Below are positions 1 through 5,206 of a DNA stretch of 5,629 nt, in pieces (position 1 is the first letter of the stretch; each line of letters begins with the position of its first letter). The position numbers were made by a program, and so were the translations under genes. This DNA comes from VGCC01 sp044375955 (lineage in GTDB: Bacteria > Actinomycetota > Actinomycetes > S36-B12). The stretch covers positions 1 to 5,629 of the forward strand of contig JBILLS010000061.1 of the NCBI GenBank assembly GCA_044375955.1, read 5' to 3'. The notes below the pieces were generated by a model. It had not been told where the DNA came from and searched no databases. It saw only the letters and a program-made list of their open reading frames with translations.

Positions 1-115
1 AGATGATCTGCCCAAACACGGTGAGGCCGGCGAAAACCCAGGGGAGGGCACGAACCCAGCCGGCGGGGCCGCGATTGCGGTCCGAATGGGGCCCGGAGTA
101 CACCCGAACACTCAT
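1..115 (-). CDS. N-terminus of a membrane protein, possibly carotenoid biosynthesis family (DUF422/CruF-like); runs off the left edge
   Basis: The minus strand from an ATG at 115 reads without a stop to the window edge, giving 38 codons. The peptide begins MSVRVYSG, has a hydrophilic stretch rich in Arg, Gly and Pro, and then enters a hydrophobic segment (ALPWVFAGLTVFGQII) that looks like a first transmembrane helix. The 'LPW-(A/V)-x-A-x-(L/A)-T-V-x-x-Q-I' pattern resembles, from memory, the start of actinobacterial carotenoid-biosynthesis membrane proteins (DUF422). With only 38 residues this is a tentative family call. No Shine-Dalgarno sequence precedes the ATG, but a TATGCT hexamer lies 8 nt upstream, so the transcript would have little or no leader. 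A GTG at codon 5 is an alternative start. The gene is divergent from the SRPBCC gene across 101 bp. Confidence 0.5.
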   Translation of the reverse strand, partial: MSVRVYSGPHSDRNRGPAGWVRALPWVFAGLTVFGQII

Positions 116-123
116 GCTCAGGA

Positions 124-129
124 AGCATA
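124..129 (-). promoter_or_regulatory. Candidate -10 box (TATGCT) for the left-edge minus-strand gene
   Basis: On the minus strand the hexamer TATGCT fits the actinobacterial TAnnnT consensus and ends 8 nt before the ATG at 115. Transcription would start within a few bases of the start codon. I see no convincing -35 element at the right distance, so the call rests on the hexamer and its position alone. Confidence 0.3.
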
Positions 130-204
130 GGAGGCGTTATCCGACGACCTCGTCGAGCGGTCGGGCCCCGGTGGCGCCTTCACCCCCATTCCGCGGCGCG
201 CCCG

Positions 205-210
205 TACCAT
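205..210 (+). promoter_or_regulatory. Candidate -10 box (TACCAT) for leaderless SRPBCC-DoxX operon
   Basis: TACCAT fits the TAnnnT -10 consensus and lies exactly 6 nt before the ATG at 217. This puts the expected transcription start on the A of the start codon. No Shine-Dalgarno sequence is present in front of that ATG, which agrees with leaderless translation. A clear -35 box at 16-19 nt spacing is not visible. Confidence 0.4.
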
Positions 211-216
211 CAGTGC

Positions 217-693
217 ATGAGTGTGCGCGCAGAAATCGTCGACACCGGCAAGCCCTACGTGCGTTCGGCACGCATCACCATCAACGCACCCGCGCAGCAG
301 ATCTTCGACCTGCTGGCCGATCCCCGTGAGCATTCCCGGATCGACGCTTCTGGAACCGTCCAGGGCAACGTATCGGGCCCGCAACGGCTGAGTCTGGGGG
401 CGAAGTTCGGGATGTCCATGAAGATCGGCCTCCCCTACAGGATCAGTAACACCGTGGTCGAGTTCGACGAAGGCAGGCGCATCGCCTGGCGGCATATCGG
501 GCGTCACACGTGGCGGTATGAACTCGAACCCATCGATGCCACTACCACGGTGGTCACAGAGACCTTCGACGGTGGCACTTCCTGGTTTCCGCCGGCTTTG
601 AAGATCATCAACGCCTACGACAACAACCAGAAGGCGGCGGCGAAGTCGCTGGTCAACCTGAAGTCACTCATGGAGAAGGGGAGTTCCGCGTGA
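217..693 (+). CDS. SRPBCC family protein (polyketide cyclase/START-like)
   Basis: This 158-residue protein has the layout of a stand-alone SRPBCC (Bet v1/START-like) domain, a helix-grip fold that binds small hydrophobic ligands in an internal cavity. The N-terminal strand and first helix are seen in RSARITINAPAQQIFDLLADPREHSRID (residues 17-43), the hallmark of the polyketide-cyclase-2 type. The central beta strands (about 52-118) include VVEFDEGRRIAWRHIG and YELEPIDATTTVVTETFDGG. A long C-terminal helix (about 136-154) closes the pocket. There is no signal peptide, so it should be cytoplasmic. The ligand or reaction cannot be read from the sequence; many members are simply labelled 'polyketide cyclase' without enzymatic evidence. 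It overlaps the downstream DoxX gene by 4 bp (GTGA), so the two are co-translated. The ATG at 217 is chosen because a TACCAT box sits 6 nt upstream. Confidence 0.9.
   Translation: MSVRAEIVDTGKPYVRSARITINAPAQQIFDLLADPREHSRIDASGTVQGNVSGPQRLSLGAKFGMSMKIGLPYRISNTVVEFDEGRRIAWRHIGRHTWRYELEPIDATTTVVTETFDGGTSWFPPALKIINAYDNNQKAAAKSLVNLKSLMEKGSSA
678..683 (+). promoter_or_regulatory. Ribosome binding site GGGGAG deciding the GTG start of the DoxX gene
   Basis: GGGGAG, inside the last codons of the SRPBCC gene, lies 6 nt before the GTG at 690. It supports the GTG as the true start and implies independent or coupled initiation within the operon. Confidence 0.6.
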
Positions 694-1055
694 ACCTCGT
701 CCTATGGATCGTGCAGATCCTCCTCGCGCTCGCCTTCGGCATGGCGGGGTTCATGAAGGCGACCAAGCCGGTCGACACCTTGGTGGCGCGCATGGCCTGG
801 GCGGCGGACTACTCACCGCGGACCATCAAGCTCATCGGGGTCGTAGAGATTCTCGGCGCCCTGGGTTTGATCCTCCCGCAGCTCACGGGCATCGCACCGG
901 TCCTCACGCCCATCGCAGCGATCGGTCTCGCGATCGTCATGGTGCTCGCCATCGGTGTCCACCTACGACGTCGCGAACACCCTGTGATCCTGTTCAACGT
1001 GATCCTGCTTGCCCTCAGCGTCTTCATTGCCTGGGGGCGTCTAACGGGTCAGTGA
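690..1055 (+). CDS. DoxX family membrane protein
   Basis: This 121-residue, strongly hydrophobic protein has four predicted membrane helices (about residues 3-22, 45-64, 68-90 and 97-115), the usual size and topology of DoxX/DoxX-like proteins (PF07681/PF13564). The first helix contains LALAFGMAGFMKATKP, matching the family's 'FxxAGxxKL' type signature, and the second follows with KLIGVVEILGALGLILP, the conserved 'xxGxxExxGxxGLxLP' motif. A short basic loop (HLRRREHP) separates helices 3 and 4. Some DoxX-family proteins have been linked to thiol redox balance and oxidative stress, but the function of this subtype is not established. It starts with GTG overlapping the stop of the SRPBCC gene; pairing with an SRPBCC protein suggests they work together. 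It ends 2 bp from the convergent zinc-ribbon gene. Confidence 0.9.
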   Translation: MNLVLWIVQILLALAFGMAGFMKATKPVDTLVARMAWAADYSPRTIKLIGVVEILGALGLILPQLTGIAPVLTPIAAIGLAIVMVLAIGVHLRRREHPVILFNVILLALSVFIAWGRLTGQ

Positions 1056-1057
1056 AC

Positions 1058-1330
1058 TCAGTCGAAGAGTTCGTGCAGGAAGCTCTTCTTCCGCTTGTAG
1101 TACACCGGCTGCGGTGAGCCGTAGGTCGGTGCCGGCGGGTTGTAGGCCGGTGGCGGAGACGCGGGCGCAGGCGGAGCCGCTTGCCAGCGGGCCTCGGCTG
1201 AAGCCAAGTGCTCCAGTTCCCCCTTGTCGAGGAAGATTCCGCGGCAGTCACCGCACTGCTCGATGTGGACACCATTGCGCTCATAGGTGCGCATGGATCC
1301 CTGACACTTGGGGCAGATCATTTCAGTCAT
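1058..1330 (-). CDS. TFIIB-type zinc-ribbon protein with proline-rich linker
   Basis: This 90-residue protein begins with a compact zinc ribbon. C6-x2-C9 and C26-x2-C29 form two CxxC knuckles 16 residues apart, followed by RGIFLDKGELEHL, the signature of the zf-TFIIB family (PF13453). Residues 51-78 are a low-complexity Pro/Ala/Tyr linker. The protein ends in a basic cluster and short amphipathic tail (KRKKSFLHELFD). The family's biological role is unknown; it may bind nucleic acid or a protein partner. It belongs to the cytoplasm, with no signal or membrane segment. The open frame continues upstream across the antisense of the SOUL gene, but the ATG at 1330 is chosen because it precedes the zinc ribbon by five residues and lies 6 nt after a CACCAT box. 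A second Met at codon 4 is a weaker alternative. Confidence 0.85.
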   Translation of the reverse strand: MTEMICPKCQGSMRTYERNGVHIEQCGDCRGIFLDKGELEHLASAEARWQAAPPAPASPPPAYNPPAPTYGSPQPVYYKRKKSFLHELFD

Positions 1331-1336
1331 ATTTCG

Positions 1337-1365
1337 ATGGTGGACCACCCGCGGGTATTGCGCAA
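1337..1365 (-). promoter_or_regulatory. Candidate promoter of the zinc-ribbon gene (TTGCGC-17-CACCAT)
   Basis: Read on the minus strand, TTGCGC (1365-1360) is followed after 17 nt by CACCAT (1342-1337), then 6 nt, then the ATG at 1330. The -35 keeps TTG, and the -10 keeps the A at position 2 and the T at position 6. The position implies a leaderless mRNA, which explains the lack of a Shine-Dalgarno sequence. Confidence 0.35.
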
Positions 1366-1390
1366 CCTGGAAGTCACCAGTCCCAGCACC

Positions 1391-1396
1391 TAGCAT
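1391..1396 (+). promoter_or_regulatory. Candidate -10 box (TAGCAT) for leaderless SOUL gene
   Basis: TAGCAT matches TAnnnT and ends 6 nt before the ATG at 1403, so the mRNA probably begins at that ATG. This favours ATG 1403 over the GTG at 1400. No Shine-Dalgarno sequence or clear -35 is present. Confidence 0.4.
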
Positions 1397-1402
1397 CGGG
1401 TG

Positions 1403-1969
1403 ATGACCGAGCAGCAGCGCTACCGCGTCGTGGAGGCGCGCGGTGATGCGGAACTGCGGGAGTACGACCCGTGCGTCGTAGCCGACGTCACCGTGGCAGG
1501 GGATGTTGAAGACGCGGGCAACGCCGCTTTCCGACCGCTCGTGTCCTACATCTCCGGCGCCAATCAGGCGAAGACTTCGTTGGCCATGACCGCACCCGTC
1601 ATTCAACAGGCGACGGGGGAGCGCTTGGCGATGACGGCACCTGTCCTGCAGGAGGCAGCGGGTCCGCGCACCTGGACCGTGTCCTTCGTGCTTCCCGGTG
1701 ACCGAGCGCTCTCGGACTACCCCGTACCCACGGATCCGCGGGTCACGCTGCGTCACATTCCCGCGGAGAGTGCTGCGGCCCTGCGTTGGTCGGGGCGCTG
1801 GACCGCCAGCAACCTCGCGCAGCGCACACGGCAGTTGCAGGACGTGATCGCCGAAGCCGGCTGGGAGGTTGCGGGGCAACCACGCTGGGCGCGATTCGAT
1901 CCACCGTGGACGCCGCCATTCCTGCGCCGCAATGAGATCGTGATCCCGGTCCGGAGGTCGAATCACTGA
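1403..1969 (+). CDS. SOUL family heme-binding protein
   Basis: This 188-residue protein belongs to the SOUL/HBP family (PF04832), whose members bind tetrapyrroles such as heme; in bacteria the role is not established. Diagnostic features are all present: an N-terminal strand (YRVVEARGDAELREYDPCVVADVTV), the paired MTAPV motifs at residues 62-66 and 77-81 (typical 'KIAMTAPV...EKIAMTAPV' pattern), the central FVLPGD strand near 95-100, and the C-terminal RFDPPWTPPFLRRNEI signature at 164-179. The length is normal for a complete single-domain member. There is no signal peptide or membrane helix, so it should be cytosolic. The start could be GTG 1400 or ATG 1403; the ATG fits the leaderless spacing. 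It is divergent from the zinc-ribbon gene over 72 bp, and its 3' end overlaps the convergent NAD(P)-binding remnant by 7 bp. Confidence 0.92.
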   Translation: MTEQQRYRVVEARGDAELREYDPCVVADVTVAGDVEDAGNAAFRPLVSYISGANQAKTSLAMTAPVIQQATGERLAMTAPVLQEAAGPRTWTVSFVLPGDRALSDYPVPTDPRVTLRHIPAESAAALRWSGRWTASNLAQRTRQLQDVIAEAGWEVAGQPRWARFDPPWTPPFLRRNEIVIPVRRSNH

Positions 1970-2169
1970 TGGTTCCCTCGATCAGTCAGGGAGCGAATGG
2001 CCAACCGGTCACGTGCGTCAGAGATGGCTACAGAAGCCGCGCGCATATCCGCGTTGTCTGGACCCGCACCACTCCTGGTCCCGACGATCACGTCATGACC
2101 GCTCTGGGCGAGGTGCCGCGTTGGTTCTGTTCCCATGGGACTGCCCTCGATAAGGAGATGAGTACCCAT
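1963..2169 (-). pseudogene. Truncated NAD(P)-binding (epimerase/dehydratase-like) protein remnant
   Basis: The ATG at 2169 opens 68 codons whose first ~58 residues read like the N-terminal Rossmann beta-alpha-beta unit of an NAD-dependent epimerase/dehydratase: MGTHLLIEGSPMG, then the helix TEPTRHLAQSG, then the second strand HDVIVGTRSGAGP and the start of a third strand (ASVAISDA). Complete relatives are about 300 residues, so only the first fifth remains. The reading frame stops at the end of the convergent SOUL gene, and no continuation exists beyond. The glycine-rich loop is degenerate: where GxGxxG or GGxGxxG is expected there is E-G-S-P-M-G. A GGAG ribosome binding site lies 6 nt upstream, and the ORF follows the MMPL stop by 26 bp, so it was probably the last gene of the MMPL transcript before a deletion. 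A small expressed peptide cannot be excluded. Confidence 0.6.
1965..1993. terminator. Overlapping inverted repeats at the convergent junction; weak terminator candidate
   Basis: Two overlapping stems occur right at the stop of the SOUL gene: ACTGAT (1965-1970) with ATCAGT (1981-1986), loop 10 nt, and TCCCT (1974-1978) with AGGGA (1988-1992), loop 9 nt. They exclude each other. Neither is followed by a T tract, so an intrinsic terminator is doubtful. Their place between convergent genes is the only support. Confidence 0.2.
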
Positions 2170-2175
2170 GCCGTT

Positions 2176-2179
2176 CTCC
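2176..2179 (-). promoter_or_regulatory. Ribosome binding site (GGAG) of the NAD(P)-binding remnant
   Basis: On the minus strand GGAG lies 6 nt before the ATG at 2169, between the MMPL stop and the remnant. It shows that the remnant's original start and translation signal are kept although the rest of the gene is gone. Confidence 0.5.
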
Positions 2180-2195
2180 ACTTCTCGGGTCGAGA

Positions 2196-4436
2196 TCAGC
2201 TCTCGCGCAGGCCGAGGCGAGCGTGTAGGCGGCGGAGCGGTGCAGGTGCCCACCAGTTCGCGTTACCCGCGATGCGCATGAATGCGGGAACGAGCAGGGC
2301 GCGCACGACCGTGGCATCGAGCAGGATCGCCACGGTGACACCGAAGCCGAGTTGCTTGATGTTGGTGGCAGAACTTGTCAGGAATGAGGCAAAGACGATC
2401 GCGATCAGGAGGGCTGCTGCCGTGATGATCCTTCCCGTGCGCTGCAGGCCGAAGGCCACGGCATCTGAGGTGCTGGCGCCGGCATCATGCTCCTCCTTGA
2501 TGCGGGCGAGCATGAAGACCTCGTAGTCCATCGAAAGGGCGAAGGCGATCACCGCGATGAGTGCGATGGTGGAGATGTCTACGGTCCCCGTGACGGTGTA
2601 TTCGCCGGTAAGCCACTGCAGGTGACCGTTCTGGAACACCCACACCAGTGCACCCAGGGTCGCGGCCAGGCTAAGGAGATTCAACACCAGCGCCTTGATC
2701 GGGATCAGCACACTCCCGGTGAACAGGAACAGGATGACCATCGTCGTGATCGCCAACCACAACGCGACGATCCAGATGCGATCGAGGACCGCGTTGGTGG
2801 CATCGGCCCACTCGGCCGCAATTCCGCCGACGAGAGATATCTCCCCCGGAGCCTCGATCGCTCGTAACTCAGCGACAAGAGCTTCTCCTGCGGGATCGAT
2901 GGGCCGCACGTTGCCGACAGCCTCGATGCGGGTCGCGTCGGATGACGACCACGACGACGGATCGGGGTTGGATGCGACAACGACGCCGTCGACGATGACG
3001 CTCTCTGCTGTGGTGACACGGTCGATCTCGGGTATGAGGGAGATCTCTTCCGCATACTCCTGGACCGCCGCTGGAGATCCGGGTTGCAGCACGACGATCT
3101 CGTAAGGCGAACCCTCGTTACCCGGGAAGCGCTCGCGCAGAACCTCTCCCGCCTGCGCCGCGGCGTTGTCGGGTGGAAGCGCGCGCTCATCCACCTGACC
3201 GAACACCGCACCGAGTGCGGGGGCCGCGAGAACGAGAAGCGCTGCGACGGTTCCGATCAGCACGGGCCAGGGCCTCCGCATCACGAATCGCGCGATACGG
3301 GCCCACGCGCCGTCATCCTTCGGTGCGAGGTCACCACGACGAACCTTGAGACGGTTGACGTTGCGACCGAGGATGGCGAGGAGAGCGGGGATCGCGGTCA
3401 GGGCCCCGATGACGGCCAGGAGGCTGACCGCGATGCCCGCGTACGCGAAGGAGCGAAGGAAGTACTGGGGGAAGATCAACAGGGATGCGAGCGCGACGGC
3501 CACCGTTAGGCCGGAGACGAACACGGTGCGCCCGGCCGAACCCACGGTGGCGGCCACGGCCTCTGGCACGGATCGACCGGCTGCAAGTTCCTCCCGGAAC
3601 CTGTTGATGATCAAGAGCGCGTAGTCGATACCTAGGGCCAGTCCAAGACCCGTGACGAGATTGAGAGCGAAGACCGATACATCAGTGACACGTGACACGA
3701 GGAAGAGCACGAGGAAGGACCCCAGGATCGTTCCACCGGCGACGAGGAAAGGAAGCCCCGCTGCAACGACGGAACCGAAGACGAACAGCAGTATCAACGC
3801 GGTGATGGGAATCGCAATGGATTCCGCTCGGGCGAGGTCACCCGTGATGGTGTCGTTGAAAGCGTTCCCGATGATCTCGCCACCGAAGGCGTAGACGACG
3901 ACTTCGCCTTGCTCGCCACCGACCTGCGCGACGATCTCAGCAGCGAGCGCCTCGCGGTCCGTCCCGTCCTCTGCAATGACGATCGCCTGACCGGTGCGTC
4001 CGTCGGTTCCCAGGAACGCGGGGGCTCCCCCCGTCGACCAATACGACACCACCGAATCAACGCCGTCCACAGCGGCGACCTCATCGAGTACAGCGGTTGC
4101 CGCCGCAGCATCGGTGTCGACATCCGTCGGTGTCTCGATGGCGAGTATCGCTGCGGGATCGGTCACCCCGAAGTCCTCGGCGAGCACCGCCGCGGCACGA
4201 CTCGAGTCACTTCCGGGGTAGTTGAAGCCCTCGGACTTCATCGCGCCGAATACCTGAACGCCGAACACACCGAACAGCACCATCGCAACGAGGTAGGCGA
4301 TGAGCACGGGCCAGCGATGACGTGCCACCCAGATGCCGAGGCCGTCGAAGAGCCCGGTCCTGAGGCCGGCGGACGCCGCTGATCCGCTGCGGGAACCGGA
4401 TCCTGCGGTATTCTGAACGCTGTTCATATCGGCCAT
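2196..4436 (-). CDS. MMPL family (RND superfamily) transporter
   Basis: This 746-residue inner-membrane protein is a complete MMPL exporter, a proton-driven pump for lipids or drugs. It has the 1+5+1+5 helix plan: TM1 about 44-66, extracytoplasmic domain 67-205, TM2-6 about 206-357, cytoplasmic loop 358-390, TM7 about 391-412, second extracytoplasmic domain 413-552, TM8-12 about 553-720. The proton-relay Asp-Tyr pairs of the family are present in both halves: D271-Y272 (LALGIDYALLIINRFREEL, TM4) and D637-Y638 (FALSMDYEVFMLARIKEEHD, TM10). It lacks the long C-terminal domain of MmpL3. The substrate cannot be read from sequence. The start at 4436 is chosen because a TTGACA-17-CACAGT promoter ends 6 nt upstream; ATG 4427 is the alternative. 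The open frame extends further upstream, but that part is antisense to tetR. Control by the divergent TetR regulator is likely. Confidence 0.93.
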   Translation of the reverse strand: MADMNSVQNTAGSGSRSGSAASAGLRTGLFDGLGIWVARHRWPVLIAYLVAMVLFGVFGVQVFGAMKSEGFNYPGSDSSRAAAVLAEDFGVTDPAAILAIETPTDVDTDAAAATAVLDEVAAVDGVDSVVSYWSTGGAPAFLGTDGRTGQAIVIAEDGTDREALAAEIVAQVGGEQGEVVVYAFGGEIIGNAFNDTITGDLARAESIAIPITALILLFVFGSVVAAGLPFLVAGGTILGSFLVLFLVSRVTDVSVFALNLVTGLGLALGIDYALLIINRFREELAAGRSVPEAVAATVGSAGRTVFVSGLTVAVALASLLIFPQYFLRSFAYAGIAVSLLAVIGALTAIPALLAILGRNVNRLKVRRGDLAPKDDGAWARIARFVMRRPWPVLIGTVAALLVLAAPALGAVFGQVDERALPPDNAAAQAGEVLRERFPGNEGSPYEIVVLQPGSPAAVQEYAEEISLIPEIDRVTTAESVIVDGVVVASNPDPSSWSSSDATRIEAVGNVRPIDPAGEALVAELRAIEAPGEISLVGGIAAEWADATNAVLDRIWIVALWLAITTMVILFLFTGSVLIPIKALVLNLLSLAATLGALVWVFQNGHLQWLTGEYTVTGTVDISTIALIAVIAFALSMDYEVFMLARIKEEHDAGASTSDAVAFGLQRTGRIITAAALLIAIVFASFLTSSATNIKQLGFGVTVAILLDATVVRALLVPAFMRIAGNANWWAPAPLRRLHARLGLRES
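4414..4426. promoter_or_regulatory. Inverted repeat TGAAC-3-GTTCA just inside the MMPL start
   Basis: TGAACGCTGTTCA is a perfect 5-bp dyad with a 3-nt centre, placed over codons 4-8 of the MMPL gene. A closely related sequence, TGAACACTGTCA, occurs at 4459-4470, beside and over the MMPL -35 box. The two may be a strong and a degenerate copy of one binding site, plausibly for the adjacent TetR protein. Confidence 0.3.
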
Positions 4437-4464
4437 GGTGGCACTGTGGCACCAAATATGAACA
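4421..4464. promoter_or_regulatory. 9-bp perfect inverted repeat flanking the MMPL -10 region (TGTTCATAT / ATATGAACA)
   Basis: TGTTCATAT at 4421-4429 is the exact reverse complement of ATATGAACA at 4456-4464, with 26 bp between the arms. One arm lies in the promoter spacer of the MMPL gene, the other just inside its start. Paired sites like this suit two regulator dimers or a small loop. It is a candidate operator for the TetR protein; the regulator identity is inferred from adjacency only. Confidence 0.4.
4436..4454. promoter_or_regulatory. Candidate TetR operator: near-perfect palindrome TGGTGGCACTGTGGCACCA
   Basis: This 19-bp sequence is an inverted repeat with 8 of 9 arm positions paired around a single central base. 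Its length and form are typical of TetR-family operators. It covers the presumed -10 box and transcription start of the MMPL gene, so a bound repressor would block that promoter. It also lies upstream of tetR and could allow autoregulation. Confidence 0.45.
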
Positions 4465-4471
4465 CTGTCAA
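4443..4471 (-). promoter_or_regulatory. Promoter of the MMPL gene (TTGACA-17-CACAGT)
   Basis: On the minus strand a perfect TTGACA (4471-4466) is followed after 17 nt by CACAGT (4448-4443), which keeps the A and final T of TAnnnT. Six nt later comes the ATG at 4436. The layout predicts a leaderless mRNA and fits the absence of a Shine-Dalgarno sequence. The inverted repeats around it suggest repression by the divergent TetR protein. Confidence 0.5.
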
Positions 4472-4475
4472 GATT

Positions 4476-4479
4476 GGAG
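4476..4479 (+). promoter_or_regulatory. Ribosome binding site (GGAG) deciding the GTG start of tetR
   Basis: GGAG ends 5 nt before the GTG at 4485. It selects that GTG over the in-frame GTG at 4446 and ATG at 4458, neither of which has a ribosome binding site and both of which lie within the palindromic control region. Confidence 0.55.
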
Positions 4480-4484
4480 TATGT

Positions 4485-5105
4485 GTGGCGCGTAGTTACC
4501 ACCACGGGGCCCTCGCCGAGGCGATGGTCGAGCAGGCGATGACCGAGGTGCGTCTGCGCGGTGCCGACCAGGTGTCCCTTCGCGCGATCGCCCACTCCCT
4601 CGATGTCTCCCCGTCTGCCGCCTACAACCACTTCGCGCAGAAGGATGACCTGTTGCGCGCGGTCGGAGTTTGCGGCCTGGCCGCCCTGGATGAGCGCATG
4701 GCGCGAGTCCTGGCAGCGCACCCTGCCCAGACCGTGGAAGCAGCGCGCGCCCGATTCGTCGGCATGGGACGCGCCTACCTAAATTTCGCGCTCGAGGAGA
4801 CTCATCTGTTCCAACTGACCTTCGGACCGATTTGCATGTCCAAAGAGGAGCCGCCCGAAGAGGCCGGCCCCTATCGCAAGCTCATGTCCGCCCTGGACGA
4901 TCTGGATGGATGGGAACTGCTCAGGCCCGGTATCCGGCAGGGGCTCGATCTCATGGTCTGGGCAGCCACTCACGGCATGGCGACACTCCTTGTCGAGAGT
5001 GCTGTGCCCCCGGAGAGCATCGACCTCTTCATCGATTCCCTGGTTCGGCTTGTCCTCATCGAGGGTGCTGTGTCAGGCGAACCGACCACAGTCCACGAGG
5101 CCTAG
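4485..5105 (+). CDS. TetR/AcrR family transcriptional regulator, WHG-domain type
   Basis: This 206-residue protein begins (M)ARSYHHGALAEAM, a start very common in this TetR subgroup. The N-terminal DNA-binding domain spans about residues 9-58, with the helix-turn-helix in VSLRAIAHSLDVSPSAAYNHF and the usual KDDLLRAV after it. The ligand-binding half carries RAYLNFALEETHLFQLTF (97-113) and W159-(3)-H163-G164 in VWAATHGMATLLV, matching the WHG-type C-terminal domain (PF13305). Such proteins are dimeric repressors released by a small molecule. The GTG at 4485 is chosen for its GGAG site and homology-like N-terminus; the open frame runs upstream to 4446. It is divergent from the MMPL exporter across 48 bp with palindromes over the exporter promoter, so it most likely represses the exporter and perhaps itself. 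The inducer is unknown. Confidence 0.92.
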   Translation: MARSYHHGALAEAMVEQAMTEVRLRGADQVSLRAIAHSLDVSPSAAYNHFAQKDDLLRAVGVCGLAALDERMARVLAAHPAQTVEAARARFVGMGRAYLNFALEETHLFQLTFGPICMSKEEPPEEAGPYRKLMSALDDLDGWELLRPGIRQGLDLMVWAATHGMATLLVESAVPPESIDLFIDSLVRLVLIEGAVSGEPTTVHEA

Positions 5106-5116
5106 GGAGTGACCAT

Positions 5117-5197
5117 ATGAGTGATGCAACGAGATGGTTAGTGGCATTCGCTCGGGGCGTTGTCTTGGGAGATCTGGATGGCCCGGAAGCCGACTAG
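5117..5197 (+). CDS. Possible 26-aa small ORF between tetR and the antiporter
   Basis: An ATG at 5117 is preceded by AGGGAG at 5104-5109, 7 nt away and overlapping the tetR stop, which is a near-ideal ribosome binding site. It opens 26 codons (MSDATRWLVAFARGVVLGDL, then DGPEAD) ending at TAG 5195-5197. I recognise no family. It contains a TTA codon, rare in GC-rich actinobacteria. It is in the same frame as the antiporter, with four codons, counting the stop, between its last sense codon and the antiporter GTG. It may be a small protein, a leader peptide, or chance. Confidence 0.3.
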   Translation: MSDATRWLVAFARGVVLGDLDGPEAD

Positions 5198-5200
5198 ATT
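5195..5200 (+). promoter_or_regulatory. Candidate -10 box (TAGATT) for leaderless antiporter gene
   Basis: TAGATT fits TAnnnT and ends exactly 6 nt before the GTG at 5207, the same arrangement as for the SRPBCC and SOUL genes. Its first three bases are the stop codon of the small ORF. No good -35 at 16-19 nt is seen. Confidence 0.4.
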
Positions 5201-5206
5201 TCACTG

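Noticed and set aside
101..231. Both divergent genes at the left start with MSVR, suggesting duplicated start regions
   Set aside because: The similarity covers about 12 bases and does not extend into the coding regions or the promoter; chance is sufficient.
1577..1645. Repeated LAMTAPV motif in the SOUL protein as a possible internal duplication
   Set aside because: The paired MTAPV motifs are a normal feature of the SOUL family, so they do not indicate a recent duplication.
1331..1966. Long minus-strand open frame that continues upstream of the zinc-ribbon gene
   Set aside because: It is antisense to the SOUL gene, whose family motifs are unambiguous on the plus strand. Only the last 90 codons (1058-1330) encode a recognisable protein.
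2183..2195. TCTCG-GGT-CGAGA dyad right after the MMPL stop codon
   Set aside because: A 5-bp stem with a 3-nt loop and no T tract is too weak for a terminator, and such short dyads are frequent in GC-rich DNA.
1969..2526. Plus-strand open frame of 185 codons
   Set aside because: It lies opposite the MMPL C-terminus and the NAD(P)-binding remnant, shows no family motif, and has a composition expected of an antisense shadow in GC-rich DNA.
4437..4721. N-terminal extension of the MMPL open frame to 4721
   Set aside because: The extra 95 residues are antisense to tetR, are not hydrophobic or family-like, and lie upstream of the TTGACA promoter; TM1 of the exporter is intact from the 4436 start.
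4832..5116. Plus-strand open frame overlapping the 3' half of tetR
   Set aside because: The tetR frame in this stretch carries the conserved W-x3-HG ligand-domain motif; the other frame has no recognisable pattern. Only its end (5117-5197) is kept as a possible small ORF because of the ribosome binding site.
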